Below are positions 51,901-59,899 of a stretch of 64,000 bases of DNA, one piece after another. Both the position numbers and the translations under genes were made by a program. The DNA is from VRUE01 sp036265675 (GTDB lineage Bacteria > Actinomycetota > Thermoleophilia > Solirubrobacterales > 70-9), in contig DATAOP010000057.1 in assembly GCA_036265675.1 (NCBI GenBank), positions 4,966-68,965 on the forward strand, written 5' to 3'. Within the stretch, counting starts at the first letter, position 1, and each line of letters starts with the position of its first letter. The notes under the pieces are model-generated. The model saw nothing but the letters and a program-made list of their open reading frames with translations. It did no database searches and had not been told where the DNA came from.

Positions 51901-52450
51901 GACCGAACCTGCAACCGGTGGCGTCAGCAACGGATTTGGTGCGGCCACCTCTCTGTCGGATGACGGGTCGACCGTTGGATTCGCGACCGAAGCGGCCCTC
52001 GTACCGGAGGACATCAATGGGTCCACCGATGTCTACGAGTGGCACAATGGCGTCACCCGGCTCGTGACCAATGGCGAAGTCGAGTTCGAAGGATTTCTCG
52101 CTCAACCCGACCTGTGGGGTGCCAGTGAAGACGGCAAAACCCTCGTCTTCTCCGCCGCGACTGTTGCGCTCACCGGCCACGAGACTCACAAATACGGAAA
52201 TGTCTATGCCGCCGTAGTCGGTGGCCCGGGATTCCCGCCGCCGAACCCTCCGGCACATTGCACCGAAGACGCCTGCCAGGGCCCGCTTCAGCCCTCGCCG
52301 CCACTGGACTTCCAGGGAAGCTCGGCCTTCCACGGCCCGGGAAGTCCAGCGCCGAAACGCGGCAAAGGCAAGAAGCATCGCCACAAGAAACATCATCACA
52401 AGAAGAAGAAGAAGAATCACAGGGGCAATTCGACCGGCCGGCAGGGCTGA
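48911..52450 (+). CDS. Giant secreted protein: propeller, FN3-like pair, second propeller, basic tail
   Basis: A 1179-residue protein from TTG at 48911, chosen because AAGGAG (48897-48902) is eight bases upstream; earlier starts would overlap the promoter. A 45-residue basic lead and one hydrophobic helix (FLALQLTVVVSVLGMGVGVS) form the signal. Residues about 60-390 are an NHL-like propeller (TGDLYLLDPNDSHVLVFDSN, TFGSEGTGAGQLG). Two FN3-like domains follow (395-495, 503-596; NPEGTTLKTFWHFEYR, YYFEWGKTTAYGER, TTYHFRLVATN). A second propeller of PD40/WD40 type covers about 600-1110 (SVSPDGSEVLWATP, SVSDDGQWVNYF). The tail is GKKHRHKKHHHKKKKKNHRG. Adhesion or wall binding is likely; the exact role is unknown. 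GAA is used far more than in the metabolic genes. Confidence 0.8.
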   Translation: MRPHAKASSAESSLRGDSSLGRMLRGIFATAYGSDVDGSGAPISGRLRRRCFLALQLTVVVSVLGMGVGVSGASAVQPLSTIGIIGKCCHEGVLGEYYYANSLDINKKTGDLYLLDPNDSHVLVFDSNGNYKFTFGSEGTGAGQLGKYSSVGISVDQTSGDVYVSESGGPLANNRISKFSETGEFILTFGRRVNETTLGDVCTKASGDVCQPGSNEGERAIVNSIAAVDPDTGNVYIPSNGKTSIYAPNGKYIETIETPGVVNQVAIFNEIIYQQTSSGFKTYSNTGTPLGEIIVPAFQEFSPVGMVPAPGSEQPGETHLYVMMINNATGKTEVGEFNSSGKLLIEHGIGMPYPTQGSIAVDPSIPHIYVGTFPNDPFGGPAIILGIPETVPAVALKPPTEIAARSVTLNGSVNPEGTTLKTFWHFEYRRAGTIPWTASPQPPIDIGNGTTAVDASQGITELIPNTFYEYRLVGSREFGGGTTTSAIAKVKTGFEEPKISVVAPSHITDTEATIQGMVDPENSPATYYFEWGKTTAYGERAPVEGEGDAGSQYGPGGVFEHLRELEPSTTYHFRLVATNPAGTVTGGDHEFTTYSTADEVWAPRDIELVNNPDDGNQETLPILQEESVSPDGSEVLWATPSGSPQSYTGFGQLYLSKRDTTTPTGWTSLPFGVPASQQVHGGDSSYIASAASRDFSTVVFYTTDCFEIGLGFCDHTFVRVTKSGEQEILADPGVPKLSAISVSDDGQWVNYFNPRTKQSISHQAGGQDHILPTPACGYEVPPTRYSNVSLGSLSRVFVQSNGLSEPCEEPGIYMIDRETSSITKISSGGNFIRTNEDGTRVIYQRVDGEYPNEERNFYEWKDGAGATCLTCGEMPPVVAGYGIENVTVSEDLSHVYFFARKPFSEGGSCAVGRMFVIHHEQVDFVAEDGVGGCVGDYNFQTTRDGNSFVFLSNLTGTTADDTGLRLKPSGEAANNAIQVYRYDDETGYTECVSCRGTTEPATGGVSNGFGAATSLSDDGSTVGFATEAALVPEDINGSTDVYEWHNGVTRLVTNGEVEFEGFLAQPDLWGASEDGKTLVFSAATVALTGHETHKYGNVYAAVVGGPGFPPPNPPAHCTEDACQGPLQPSPPLDFQGSSAFHGPGSPAPKRGKGKKHRHKKHHHKKKKKNHRGNSTGRQG

Positions 52451-52477
52451 GGGATGAGGACCAGGGAGAAGATGAAG

Positions 52478-55400
52478 ATGTCGAAGAAGATCCTCATCGG
52501 CCTCATCGTGCTCGTCGCCGTGTCGCTAGCGCCGGCCGGCGCCGCATCCGCAAGCGTCCAGTGGGACGCAAAGTTCACTTGGGGCCCGACGCAGCTGCAC
52601 CCCGGCGAAGACGCCCTCTTCACGGTCAGTGTGCGGAACCGAGGCACGACACCCAACACCGGCTCAATCAAAGTCGTCGATCACCTTCCCCTTGGAGTGA
52701 CATATAAGGAACCGTTCTCCCTGGAAGGTTGGGCGTGCTCCTCGAGCGGCACCGCGACCACACTCACCTGCACCAGGAACATTCAGCTCACACCGTTCCG
52801 GGGGACCCCACGCCTTCAGTTCTTCGTGAAAGTCGATCCGCTCGCGAGCGGGACGCACGACAACACGGTGATCATGTCGGGGGCCGGAAGCGAAACGGTG
52901 ACCGACGTCGACCCGGTTGAATTCGGTGACGACCCCCTCGGCTTCGGCTACATCCCCGAGAGCGTAAACGGCAACGCATATTCGGTCGATCGTCCGCGCC
53001 AGAACCTTCAGACCCAGGCGGGCGGCCACCCCTTCGAGCTCAGAACCGACTTCGATTTCAATGAGATGTTCGATATCCGCAAAGAAAGCTTCAATCCGGA
53101 AGAAGAAGCAGAAACGCCGTACACCAAGCCAATCAACCGGGTGCGAACCGTTACAGCGATCCTCCCACGCGGGCTGATCGGCAACCCGGAGGCCGTGCCG
53201 AAGTGCCGTGTCACAGACTTCCTCCGCGAAAGCAAGGAAGGCCTGCAGGCGGCCGGATGCGACCCCGCAACGCAGATCGGGGAACTCCGGGTGATGTTCT
53301 CGGACGGCTTTGGTGGAGGCGGCTGGGGCACCATTCAGGAACTGCCACAGGTCGCGCTCTACAACCTCACTCCGCCCAAAGGGGTCTCGGCCGACTTCGG
53401 GTTCAAAGCCGGCGGCCTCTTCATCGGTCACATCTACCAGACGCTCGATCCCGCGCACGACTACGCCGTGCGCTCGACCTCGCCGTACATCACGGACATC
53501 ATTCCGGTCCGCGGCATCGAGCTGACCATCTGGGGAGTCCCCGGAGATCCGGTGCACGATTTCGCGAGGGCCTTCCCGACCAAAGAAAGAAACCCCCATC
53601 CCACCGAACAGGAAGAAAAAGAAGCCGAAGAAGAAGATGAAACGATCTTCGGAGCCCATGTCGCTCCGCCGTACCGCCCGCTGCTCAATCTGCCGATGGA
53701 TTGCGGCGTCAACAATGGGCCGTTCATGTTCACCGCCGATTCTTGGGCCAACCCCGGCGACTTCACCACCCCGCTTCCGAGCGTCAGCGGTAACGTCAAC
53801 GTTACGGGCTGTGACGATCAGAGGGTTCGCTTCAATCCCGCTATCAACCTGCAACCGACCGACCGGGCTGCCGGCTCCCCGACGGGGCTCGACGTCCACC
53901 TCGAAGTCGAACAGCGCGAACAGAGTGTCGAAAACCCGAAACTTCTCTATCCGGAAAACGGTCAGCTTCACGGCATCGATACCCCGCCGATGAAGAAAGT
54001 CGTCACGACGTTCCCGGAAGGAATGACGATCTCGACATCCGCAGCACAGGGCCTCGGCGTCTGCACATCGGCCGAGCTCGCACTGGGCACCAACAAACCG
54101 GTCTCCTGTCCCGACAACTCACAATACGGGACGCTGACGCTGCATACGCCGATCCTGCCGCGCGACGAACCCATGCGCGGGTTCATCTACATCGCGAAGA
54201 AGGGTGACAACCCGTACCACAACTTCCTCTCGATGTATTTCGTGATTCAGGAACCGGAACGCGATCTGCTGATCAAGATCCCGGGCAAGATTGATCTCGA
54301 TCCCGTCACCGGCCAGATCAAGGTGACGTTCGACGACCTGCCGCAGTTCCCCCTCTCGGACATGCAGCTCACCTTCAAGGGCGGCGTGCGCTCGGCGCTG
54401 GCGAATCCGCGTACCTGCGGCAAAAAGGTCATCACGGCGGACTTCTACTCCTGGGCCGCCCCGAACACGCCGCGCCGCGTCACCAGCTCCTATGACATCA
54501 CGAAAAAGCCGGACGGCTCGCCGTGTCCGCAGTCATTGGGGAACCGCCCGTTCGACGTACAGATGTCCGCGGGAACGGTCAATCCGAATGCGGGCAGCTA
54601 CACACCGTTCATCTTCCGGATGCAGCGCGGTGATGATGACCAGGAGCTGAGCCAGATCACGACGCAGCTGCCGCCGGGCCTCACCGCCCGGATTGCCGGC
54701 AAGACGATCTGCTCCGACGAAGCCATCGAAGCGGCGGCAGACCAGCGGCGAACCGGCACCGAAGAGAGAGAACACCCCTCATGTCCCGCCTCGAGTCAGG
54801 TCGGGACGACCGAAGTGGGATCCGGCGTCGGCGTGCCGCTCACATATATCGGCGGCAAGATCTACCTGGCTGGCCCGTACAAAGGAGCTCCGTTGTCGAT
54901 CGTCGTGATCAGCCCGATCCTGCCTGGCCCCTATGACCTGGGCAACATCGTCGTGCGCTCGGCCGTCCATGTCGACCGCGCGACCACCGCGGTGACGGTG
55001 GCCACCGACCCATTCCCGCAGATATACCAGGGCATTCCGGTCCGGATCCGCGACATCCGTCTGAAAATCGACAGCCAGGACACCATCCTCAACCCGACGA
55101 ATTGCGATCCGAAGACGATCGGAGCGCACCTGACCGGGGCCGGTGCCGACGTCAACACGACTGCGGACGACACCGCCTCGGATCTGACCGAGTCGTTCCA
55201 GGTGGCCAACTGCTTGGCGCTTCCGTTCCGGCCGAGGCTCAGCTTCAGGCTGCGAGGCGGCACATCTCGCGGCGACCACCCGGCGCTGTCGACGACGCTC
55301 GTGAGTAAGTCCGGCGACGCGAACCTGCGCAAAGTCCAGGTCACCCTGCCACGCTTCACCTTCATCGACCAGGGCCATATCCGAACGATCTGTACGCGCG

Positions 55401-55864
55401 TGCAGTACGCCTTGGATGAATGTCCGCAGGGATCGATCTACGGTTACGCCAAAGCCTGGACGCCGCTGCTCGACCAGCCCGTCGAAGGCCCGGTGATCCT
55501 GCGGAGCTCAAACCACCTGCTGCCAGACCTCGTAATGGACCTCAAAGGACAGGTCGACGTCAACGTGGTCGGTCGGATCGACTCGATCAACGGACGCACT
55601 CGAACGACGTTCGAAAACATCCCGGACCAGCCGGTGAGCAAATTCCAATTGACGCTCCAGGGAGGCGGCAAAGGCCTGCTCGTCAACGCCAAAGGCCTCT
55701 GCGGGTTCAGGCCGCGGGCAACCGTTCTCATGGACGGCCAGAACGGCCTGACCGCCGACCAGTCCCCGCTGATGAAGAACAGTTGCGGGAAAGCATCACG
55801 TAAGAAACACCGGCATCATCGCCGTGGGCATCGGCACGGCAAGCGGCCGGGTAGGGCGGGCTGA
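52478..55864 (+). CDS. Giant secreted DUF11-domain protein with basic His-rich tail
   Basis: A 1128-residue secreted protein. ATG at 52478 is chosen because GGGAGA is eight bases upstream; ATG at 52454 and 52472 are in frame. The signal is KKILIGLIVLVAVSLAPAGA. Residues 28-150 are a DUF11-type (Ig-like) domain (PGEDALFTVSVRNRGTTPNT, KVVDHLPLGVTY). The long middle has repeating motifs such as TAILPRGLIGNPEAVPKC, TTFPEGMTISTSAAQGLG and TQLPPGLTARIAGKTICSDE, each followed by a Cys-rich stretch like CPDNSQYGTL or CPASSQVGTT, so it is built from similar units. The tail KKHRHHRRGHRHGKRPGRAG is basic. It lies 27 bases after the first giant protein and is probably co-transcribed with it. No known enzyme motif. 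Confidence 0.75.
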   Translation: MSKKILIGLIVLVAVSLAPAGAASASVQWDAKFTWGPTQLHPGEDALFTVSVRNRGTTPNTGSIKVVDHLPLGVTYKEPFSLEGWACSSSGTATTLTCTRNIQLTPFRGTPRLQFFVKVDPLASGTHDNTVIMSGAGSETVTDVDPVEFGDDPLGFGYIPESVNGNAYSVDRPRQNLQTQAGGHPFELRTDFDFNEMFDIRKESFNPEEEAETPYTKPINRVRTVTAILPRGLIGNPEAVPKCRVTDFLRESKEGLQAAGCDPATQIGELRVMFSDGFGGGGWGTIQELPQVALYNLTPPKGVSADFGFKAGGLFIGHIYQTLDPAHDYAVRSTSPYITDIIPVRGIELTIWGVPGDPVHDFARAFPTKERNPHPTEQEEKEAEEEDETIFGAHVAPPYRPLLNLPMDCGVNNGPFMFTADSWANPGDFTTPLPSVSGNVNVTGCDDQRVRFNPAINLQPTDRAAGSPTGLDVHLEVEQREQSVENPKLLYPENGQLHGIDTPPMKKVVTTFPEGMTISTSAAQGLGVCTSAELALGTNKPVSCPDNSQYGTLTLHTPILPRDEPMRGFIYIAKKGDNPYHNFLSMYFVIQEPERDLLIKIPGKIDLDPVTGQIKVTFDDLPQFPLSDMQLTFKGGVRSALANPRTCGKKVITADFYSWAAPNTPRRVTSSYDITKKPDGSPCPQSLGNRPFDVQMSAGTVNPNAGSYTPFIFRMQRGDDDQELSQITTQLPPGLTARIAGKTICSDEAIEAAADQRRTGTEEREHPSCPASSQVGTTEVGSGVGVPLTYIGGKIYLAGPYKGAPLSIVVISPILPGPYDLGNIVVRSAVHVDRATTAVTVATDPFPQIYQGIPVRIRDIRLKIDSQDTILNPTNCDPKTIGAHLTGAGADVNTTADDTASDLTESFQVANCLALPFRPRLSFRLRGGTSRGDHPALSTTLVSKSGDANLRKVQVTLPRFTFIDQGHIRTICTRVQYALDECPQGSIYGYAKAWTPLLDQPVEGPVILRSSNHLLPDLVMDLKGQVDVNVVGRIDSINGRTRTTFENIPDQPVSKFQLTLQGGGKGLLVNAKGLCGFRPRATVLMDGQNGLTADQSPLMKNSCGKASRKKHRHHRRGHRHGKRPGRAG

Positions 55865-55867
55865 TCG

Positions 55868-58396
55868 ATGCGAGATAACGCCCAGGCCAGCATCTCAAGG
55901 ACGAGTCCGATCGGTTCGCGTTTCACCTGGGTCGTGCTCGGGTTGGCACTGTTCTCCTGCCTCGCTGCGTCGAGCGCACAGGCGTCGACCAGCGTCTATG
56001 AGCAGAGCGAAATGATCCTGCCGAAGAATTTCTTCGGCCCGGCCGGACTCGCCGTGGATCAGGAAACCGGGGATGTCTATGCGGCCGGGTTTTTCTTCGG
56101 CTCCGGCCACATCCATCGTTTTGCTGCGGGGACCGAAAAAGAGGACGTGTTCGGCGAAGGGGACTATCAGTCGGTGGCGATCGATCCGACCACTCACAAC
56201 ATCTACGCGCTGACCAGGGAACCCACTCCGCTCCGGGTCGAGATCTACAACCAGGAACTCGAAACGGCGCGCAAACCGATCCCGACGGCAGCGGGGCAGG
56301 GCATAATCGGTGCCGATTCACGCGGCAACGTCTTCGTCCCCGATATCGGCCCGATAAACGAGCAGCAGAGGTACACGGCCTCCGGCACGGGCGGAACCTA
56401 CGAACTCGTCTTCAACGGCGAAAAAACGGCTCCGATCGCCTGGAATGCAGGTGAAGGGGAAGTCGCCGAAGCCCTGGAAAACCTGAGCAGCGTCGGGGCG
56501 GGCGACATATCCGTCACTCGTTCCGGACAGACCTATATCGTCACATTCGGGGGCTCGTTGCAGTACTCGAATGTGCCGGAGATCACCGCAGACAGCAGTG
56601 GGCTCACAGGCGGGACTGTCACCCATATCGAAACGATCAACGACGGGACCAATGCTCCACCGTCGGTGAAAGAGTACGCACCGACCGGGATCCTGCTTCA
56701 GACCATCACCTGTTCCGCCTGTCCCGGGGGGGCGCTCACCACGGCTCCGATCGGTGTGGCTCTCGATGCGAATGACAACCTGTTCGTGGGGGATGCCACC
56801 GGCGAACGGGTGATCGAGTTCCATGCCACCCCGGCCAGCCCTGCGACCGATTACACGTCAATCGCCCCGACTGAGCTCGCAAGCGGAAACATGCGCTCAT
56901 TCACGGTCAACCCCGCTACCGATGATGTGTGGGTCCTGGGCGACGACGGCGAAGGCACTCATGTGAAGGGTTTCGAAGTGAACGGGACTGAATTCACCGA
57001 AGTCGGTAAGACTGTCTTCACCGCCCCGTTCTTCACCTTCTGGCACACGCAGAAAATGGCCGTCAATGGTGCGACGGGTACCGTCTACGTCGGCGATCTC
57101 ATCTTCACCGCTGTAGGGAAAAACGGGTCCGGGGAACCCCTGGAAGAAGCGCATGCGGCGATCGTCGGGTTCAGTCCAGCGCCTCCGCCGATCATCGAGG
57201 CGGATCCCGCCATCGTCGAAGCGTCGCGTCACGCGACGATGAAGACGATTGTCAATCCCAACGGCACGCTGGTGCTCAGCTGCACGTTCGAATACGGCCT
57301 CACGGAAGCGTACGGGACGAAAGTCCCCTGCAATGACCCGGGTTTCGGCAAAGAACCGGTCAGTGTCGGGGCGGAGGCGGTCGGGCTCGCTCCGGACACG
57401 ACCTACCACTATCGGGTCACAGCCACCAACGAAGGCGGGACGACCGTTGGACCGGATCAGACGTTCAAAACCCTGATCGACAAAGCGGTTCCCGCCACCG
57501 GCGGCGCCAGCGCCCTACAGACGACGGCGACGCTGGAAGGCACCGTCAACCCGCTCGGCAACCCGATGACCGCCTGTTATTTCGAATATGGCTCCGGCCC
57601 CGGGTATGGCGCCCAGGCGCCCTGCGCCTCGTTGCCGGGTGCGAGCGCCTCGCCGGTACCGGTCAGCGGCCCTGTCGGTGGCCTGACGCCCAACAGCAGC
57701 TACCACTATCGCCTGGTCGCGGTGAACGCCGGCGGGACCGAATACGGCGGTGACCGGCAATTCGCGACCCTGCCGAAAGCGCCGGTGATGACGACCGGCG
57801 CAGCGACCCTGGTGGGCGCCGATCGGGCGCGCATCTCGGGAACGGTGAATCCGGAAGGGTCCCTCGTTCGCTATCAGTTCGATTACGGCCCGACCACCGC
57901 CTACGGCAAGGCCACGCCGAGCGCGACGGCGGTCGGTTCCGAAGTGATCAAAGTCGCGGAAAACATCACCGGTCTGCAACCGGCCACCACCTACCACTAC
58001 CGATTCAGCGCCACCAGCGTCGGCGGCACGACCCATGGGCCGGATCTGACCTTCACCACCGGGCCGCGCCCGATCGGGCGGGTATTCCTGCCGGCGAAAG
58101 CGCCGCTCAAACGGCGCAACGCCTCGATCGAAGTCCAATGCCGGGGCGTCGCGATCGCCGAGTGCAAGGGCACGCTCGTGCTGCGCGCGCGGATCAAACG
58201 GGGGATTCGCTTCATCCTGGTCAAGGTCGGCGAAACTCCCTTTGACTTCTTCGGCGGCCAGAAGAGGGTGCTCGTCGTGCACCTCAACAAGGCCGGCCGA
58301 AAAGTCATCGCCCAGAGCGAAGGCAAACCGATCTCTGCCGTGGCCAGCGCCGCCAACAAGAACCGCGTCATCCGACTCTCTCACGGCAGGCACTAG
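55868..58396 (+). CDS. Secreted propeller protein with three FN3-like domains
   Basis: An 842-residue secreted protein. The signal is FTWVVLGLALFSCLAASSAQ and on. An NHL-like propeller (GPAGLAVDQETGDVYAAGFF) is interrupted at about residues 165-257 by a beta module (RYTASGTGGTYELVFNGEKT and TYIVTFGGSLQYSNVPEITA). Three FN3-like domains follow (about 438-537, 538-637, 638-734), each with NPxG, FEYG/FDYG and TTYHYR-type motifs. The C-terminal 100 residues include IEVQCRGVAIAECKGTLVLR and end basic (NKNRVIRLSHGRH). Three bases separate it from the preceding stop. Function not known; binding is likely. Confidence 0.75.
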   Translation: MRDNAQASISRTSPIGSRFTWVVLGLALFSCLAASSAQASTSVYEQSEMILPKNFFGPAGLAVDQETGDVYAAGFFFGSGHIHRFAAGTEKEDVFGEGDYQSVAIDPTTHNIYALTREPTPLRVEIYNQELETARKPIPTAAGQGIIGADSRGNVFVPDIGPINEQQRYTASGTGGTYELVFNGEKTAPIAWNAGEGEVAEALENLSSVGAGDISVTRSGQTYIVTFGGSLQYSNVPEITADSSGLTGGTVTHIETINDGTNAPPSVKEYAPTGILLQTITCSACPGGALTTAPIGVALDANDNLFVGDATGERVIEFHATPASPATDYTSIAPTELASGNMRSFTVNPATDDVWVLGDDGEGTHVKGFEVNGTEFTEVGKTVFTAPFFTFWHTQKMAVNGATGTVYVGDLIFTAVGKNGSGEPLEEAHAAIVGFSPAPPPIIEADPAIVEASRHATMKTIVNPNGTLVLSCTFEYGLTEAYGTKVPCNDPGFGKEPVSVGAEAVGLAPDTTYHYRVTATNEGGTTVGPDQTFKTLIDKAVPATGGASALQTTATLEGTVNPLGNPMTACYFEYGSGPGYGAQAPCASLPGASASPVPVSGPVGGLTPNSSYHYRLVAVNAGGTEYGGDRQFATLPKAPVMTTGAATLVGADRARISGTVNPEGSLVRYQFDYGPTTAYGKATPSATAVGSEVIKVAENITGLQPATTYHYRFSATSVGGTTHGPDLTFTTGPRPIGRVFLPAKAPLKRRNASIEVQCRGVAIAECKGTLVLRARIKRGIRFILVKVGETPFDFFGGQKRVLVVHLNKAGRKVIAQSEGKPISAVASAANKNRVIRLSHGRH

Positions 58397-58418
58397 GCGC
58401 CACGAGGAACACAGAGAA

Positions 58419-59213
58419 GTGACGCGCACAACCAGGTGGAAGTCCAAGGCACTGCTATTGGTGGCGGCTCTGGCCCTGACGGCCCTGGCGGTCACCATTG
58501 CCCAGGCCGAGGTCAGTCAGAAGGGGGTCCTGCGCCTCACCTTCGACGGCCAGATCAAACCGAAGGCCCTTCCCCGCAGCCATGAGGCCCCCGTCACCGT
58601 CTCGGTCTCGACCCACATCTCGACGATCGGAGGAAAGGAACCGCCGGAACTGCTGCGGATCTCCTTGGCGATAAACCGCAACGGGCATATCGACTATCAG
58701 GGTCTGCCGCAGTGCCACCTGAACCAGATACAGCCGTCGACCAACGCCGAGGCGCTGCATGCCTGCAAATCCTCCATGGTGGGGACGGGCTACTTCAGGG
58801 CAAACGTGATCCTGCCCGAACAGTCGCCCTTCCCATCTGAAGGCAAGATCTACGCCTTCAACGGCTACGTGCTCGGGCACCCGGTGATCTTCGCCCACAT
58901 CTATGGCGAGAAGCCGCTGCCGACGTCTTTCGTGCTTCCGTTCGTCGTCCGGCACTCCAACGGCAGATACGCGACGACCCTGGTCGCCTACCTTCCCAAA
59001 GTGAAGGCGAACTGGGGCTCGATCACCGGCATCAGGCTGAAGCTCAATCGCACCTTCCGGTACAAGGGTCAGACGCACCATTACCTGACCGCGTCCTGCC
59101 CGGCGCCCAAGGGCTTCCCGGGCGCGACCTTCGCCTTCGCCAAAGCCGAATTCGTGTTCGCCGGGACAACCGTCGAATCGACCCTGAACCGGAGCTGCCG
59201 GGCGAAGGGCTGA
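58419..59213 (+). CDS. Small secreted protein of unknown family
   Basis: A 264-residue protein from GTG at 58419, with a signal peptide (KALLLVAALALTALAVTIAQ). The mature part has GVLRLTFDGQIKPKALPRSH, VTVSVSTHISTIGGKEPPEL and CKSSMVGTGYFRANVILPEQ, looking like an all-beta domain. Cysteines in LPQCHLNQI, ALHACKSS, TASCPAPKG and NRSCRAKG could form two disulfides. It starts 22 bases after the propeller gene, with GAGG upstream. No known motif. Its constant place in a surface-gene unit suggests it works with its neighbours. Confidence 0.7.
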   Translation: MTRTTRWKSKALLLVAALALTALAVTIAQAEVSQKGVLRLTFDGQIKPKALPRSHEAPVTVSVSTHISTIGGKEPPELLRISLAINRNGHIDYQGLPQCHLNQIQPSTNAEALHACKSSMVGTGYFRANVILPEQSPFPSEGKIYAFNGYVLGHPVIFAHIYGEKPLPTSFVLPFVVRHSNGRYATTLVAYLPKVKANWGSITGIRLKLNRTFRYKGQTHHYLTASCPAPKGFPGATFAFAKAEFVFAGTTVESTLNRSCRAKG

Positions 59214-59214
59214 A

Positions 59215-59889
59215 ATGGAGCGCCTGCGACACCGCCGCGTTCAGGTTGCGGCGCTCTCGTTCCTTGTGTTGGGGTGTTCCGCCGCCGTCGCCACCGGCTG
59301 CGGTGGCGGCTCCAACTCGAGCTCCACCACCGCGACTGGACCGCCGCCGGCCGAATCGACAGCAGCCGCGAGTGGTCCTACGAAGCAGCCTGGACAATCT
59401 ACGACTAAGAGCTCCGGCGGCAAGCAACACTCGCCGCCGGCCCATCACTTCAAGGGAGGCGAATCGGAAGTCGAAGAATTCGGGTCGGAAGCCGGCGGCT
59501 CCGAATCAGCCGCCGTGCTGGCCGCCGAGCAGGGGTATCTCTCCGCCATCGCCCACCGGAACTACGACAAGGCGTGCTCACTTGTTTCGAGCTCACTGGA
59601 GCAACAGTTCGATGCACTGGTAGCGACGGGAAGCGGAGGTCATCACCCGACCTGCCAGGAACTCCTCCCACATATTCTCGCCGCCAACGCCTCCCATGTG
59701 GCTGCGCTCCAGCTATCTGGAAAGGTCCTCAAGGTTCGGGTGAACGGCGACCACGGATTCGTCGTGTTCCACGCTCCGGGTGCGCGCTCCTTCGTCTATC
59801 CGATGGCAAAGGAAGGAGGCGGCTGGCGAGTCGAATCGATCACGAGCTCGGTCCTCGCGCCCTCGGCCGCCACCCTCGGCGAAGGATAG
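59215..59889 (+). CDS. Lipoprotein with C-terminal NTF2-like region
   Basis: A 224-residue lipoprotein. The signal VAALSFLVLGCSAAVATGCG offers two possible lipid cysteines, of which ATGCGGGS (Cys29) is followed by the usual flexible Ser/Thr/Gly-rich linker. Residues 95-220 look like a small alpha+beta cone: LAAEQGYLSAIAHRNYDKAC, SLEQQFDALVATG, then GFVVFHAPGARSFVYPMAKE and GGGWRVESI. This is typical of NTF2/SnoaL-like lipoproteins. It starts one base after the previous stop. Function unknown. Confidence 0.7.
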   Translation: MERLRHRRVQVAALSFLVLGCSAAVATGCGGGSNSSSTTATGPPPAESTAAASGPTKQPGQSTTKSSGGKQHSPPAHHFKGGESEVEEFGSEAGGSESAAVLAAEQGYLSAIAHRNYDKACSLVSSSLEQQFDALVATGSGGHHPTCQELLPHILAANASHVAALQLSGKVLKVRVNGDHGFVVFHAPGARSFVYPMAKEGGGWRVESITSSVLAPSAATLGEG

Positions 59890-59899
59890 GAACGAAGGC

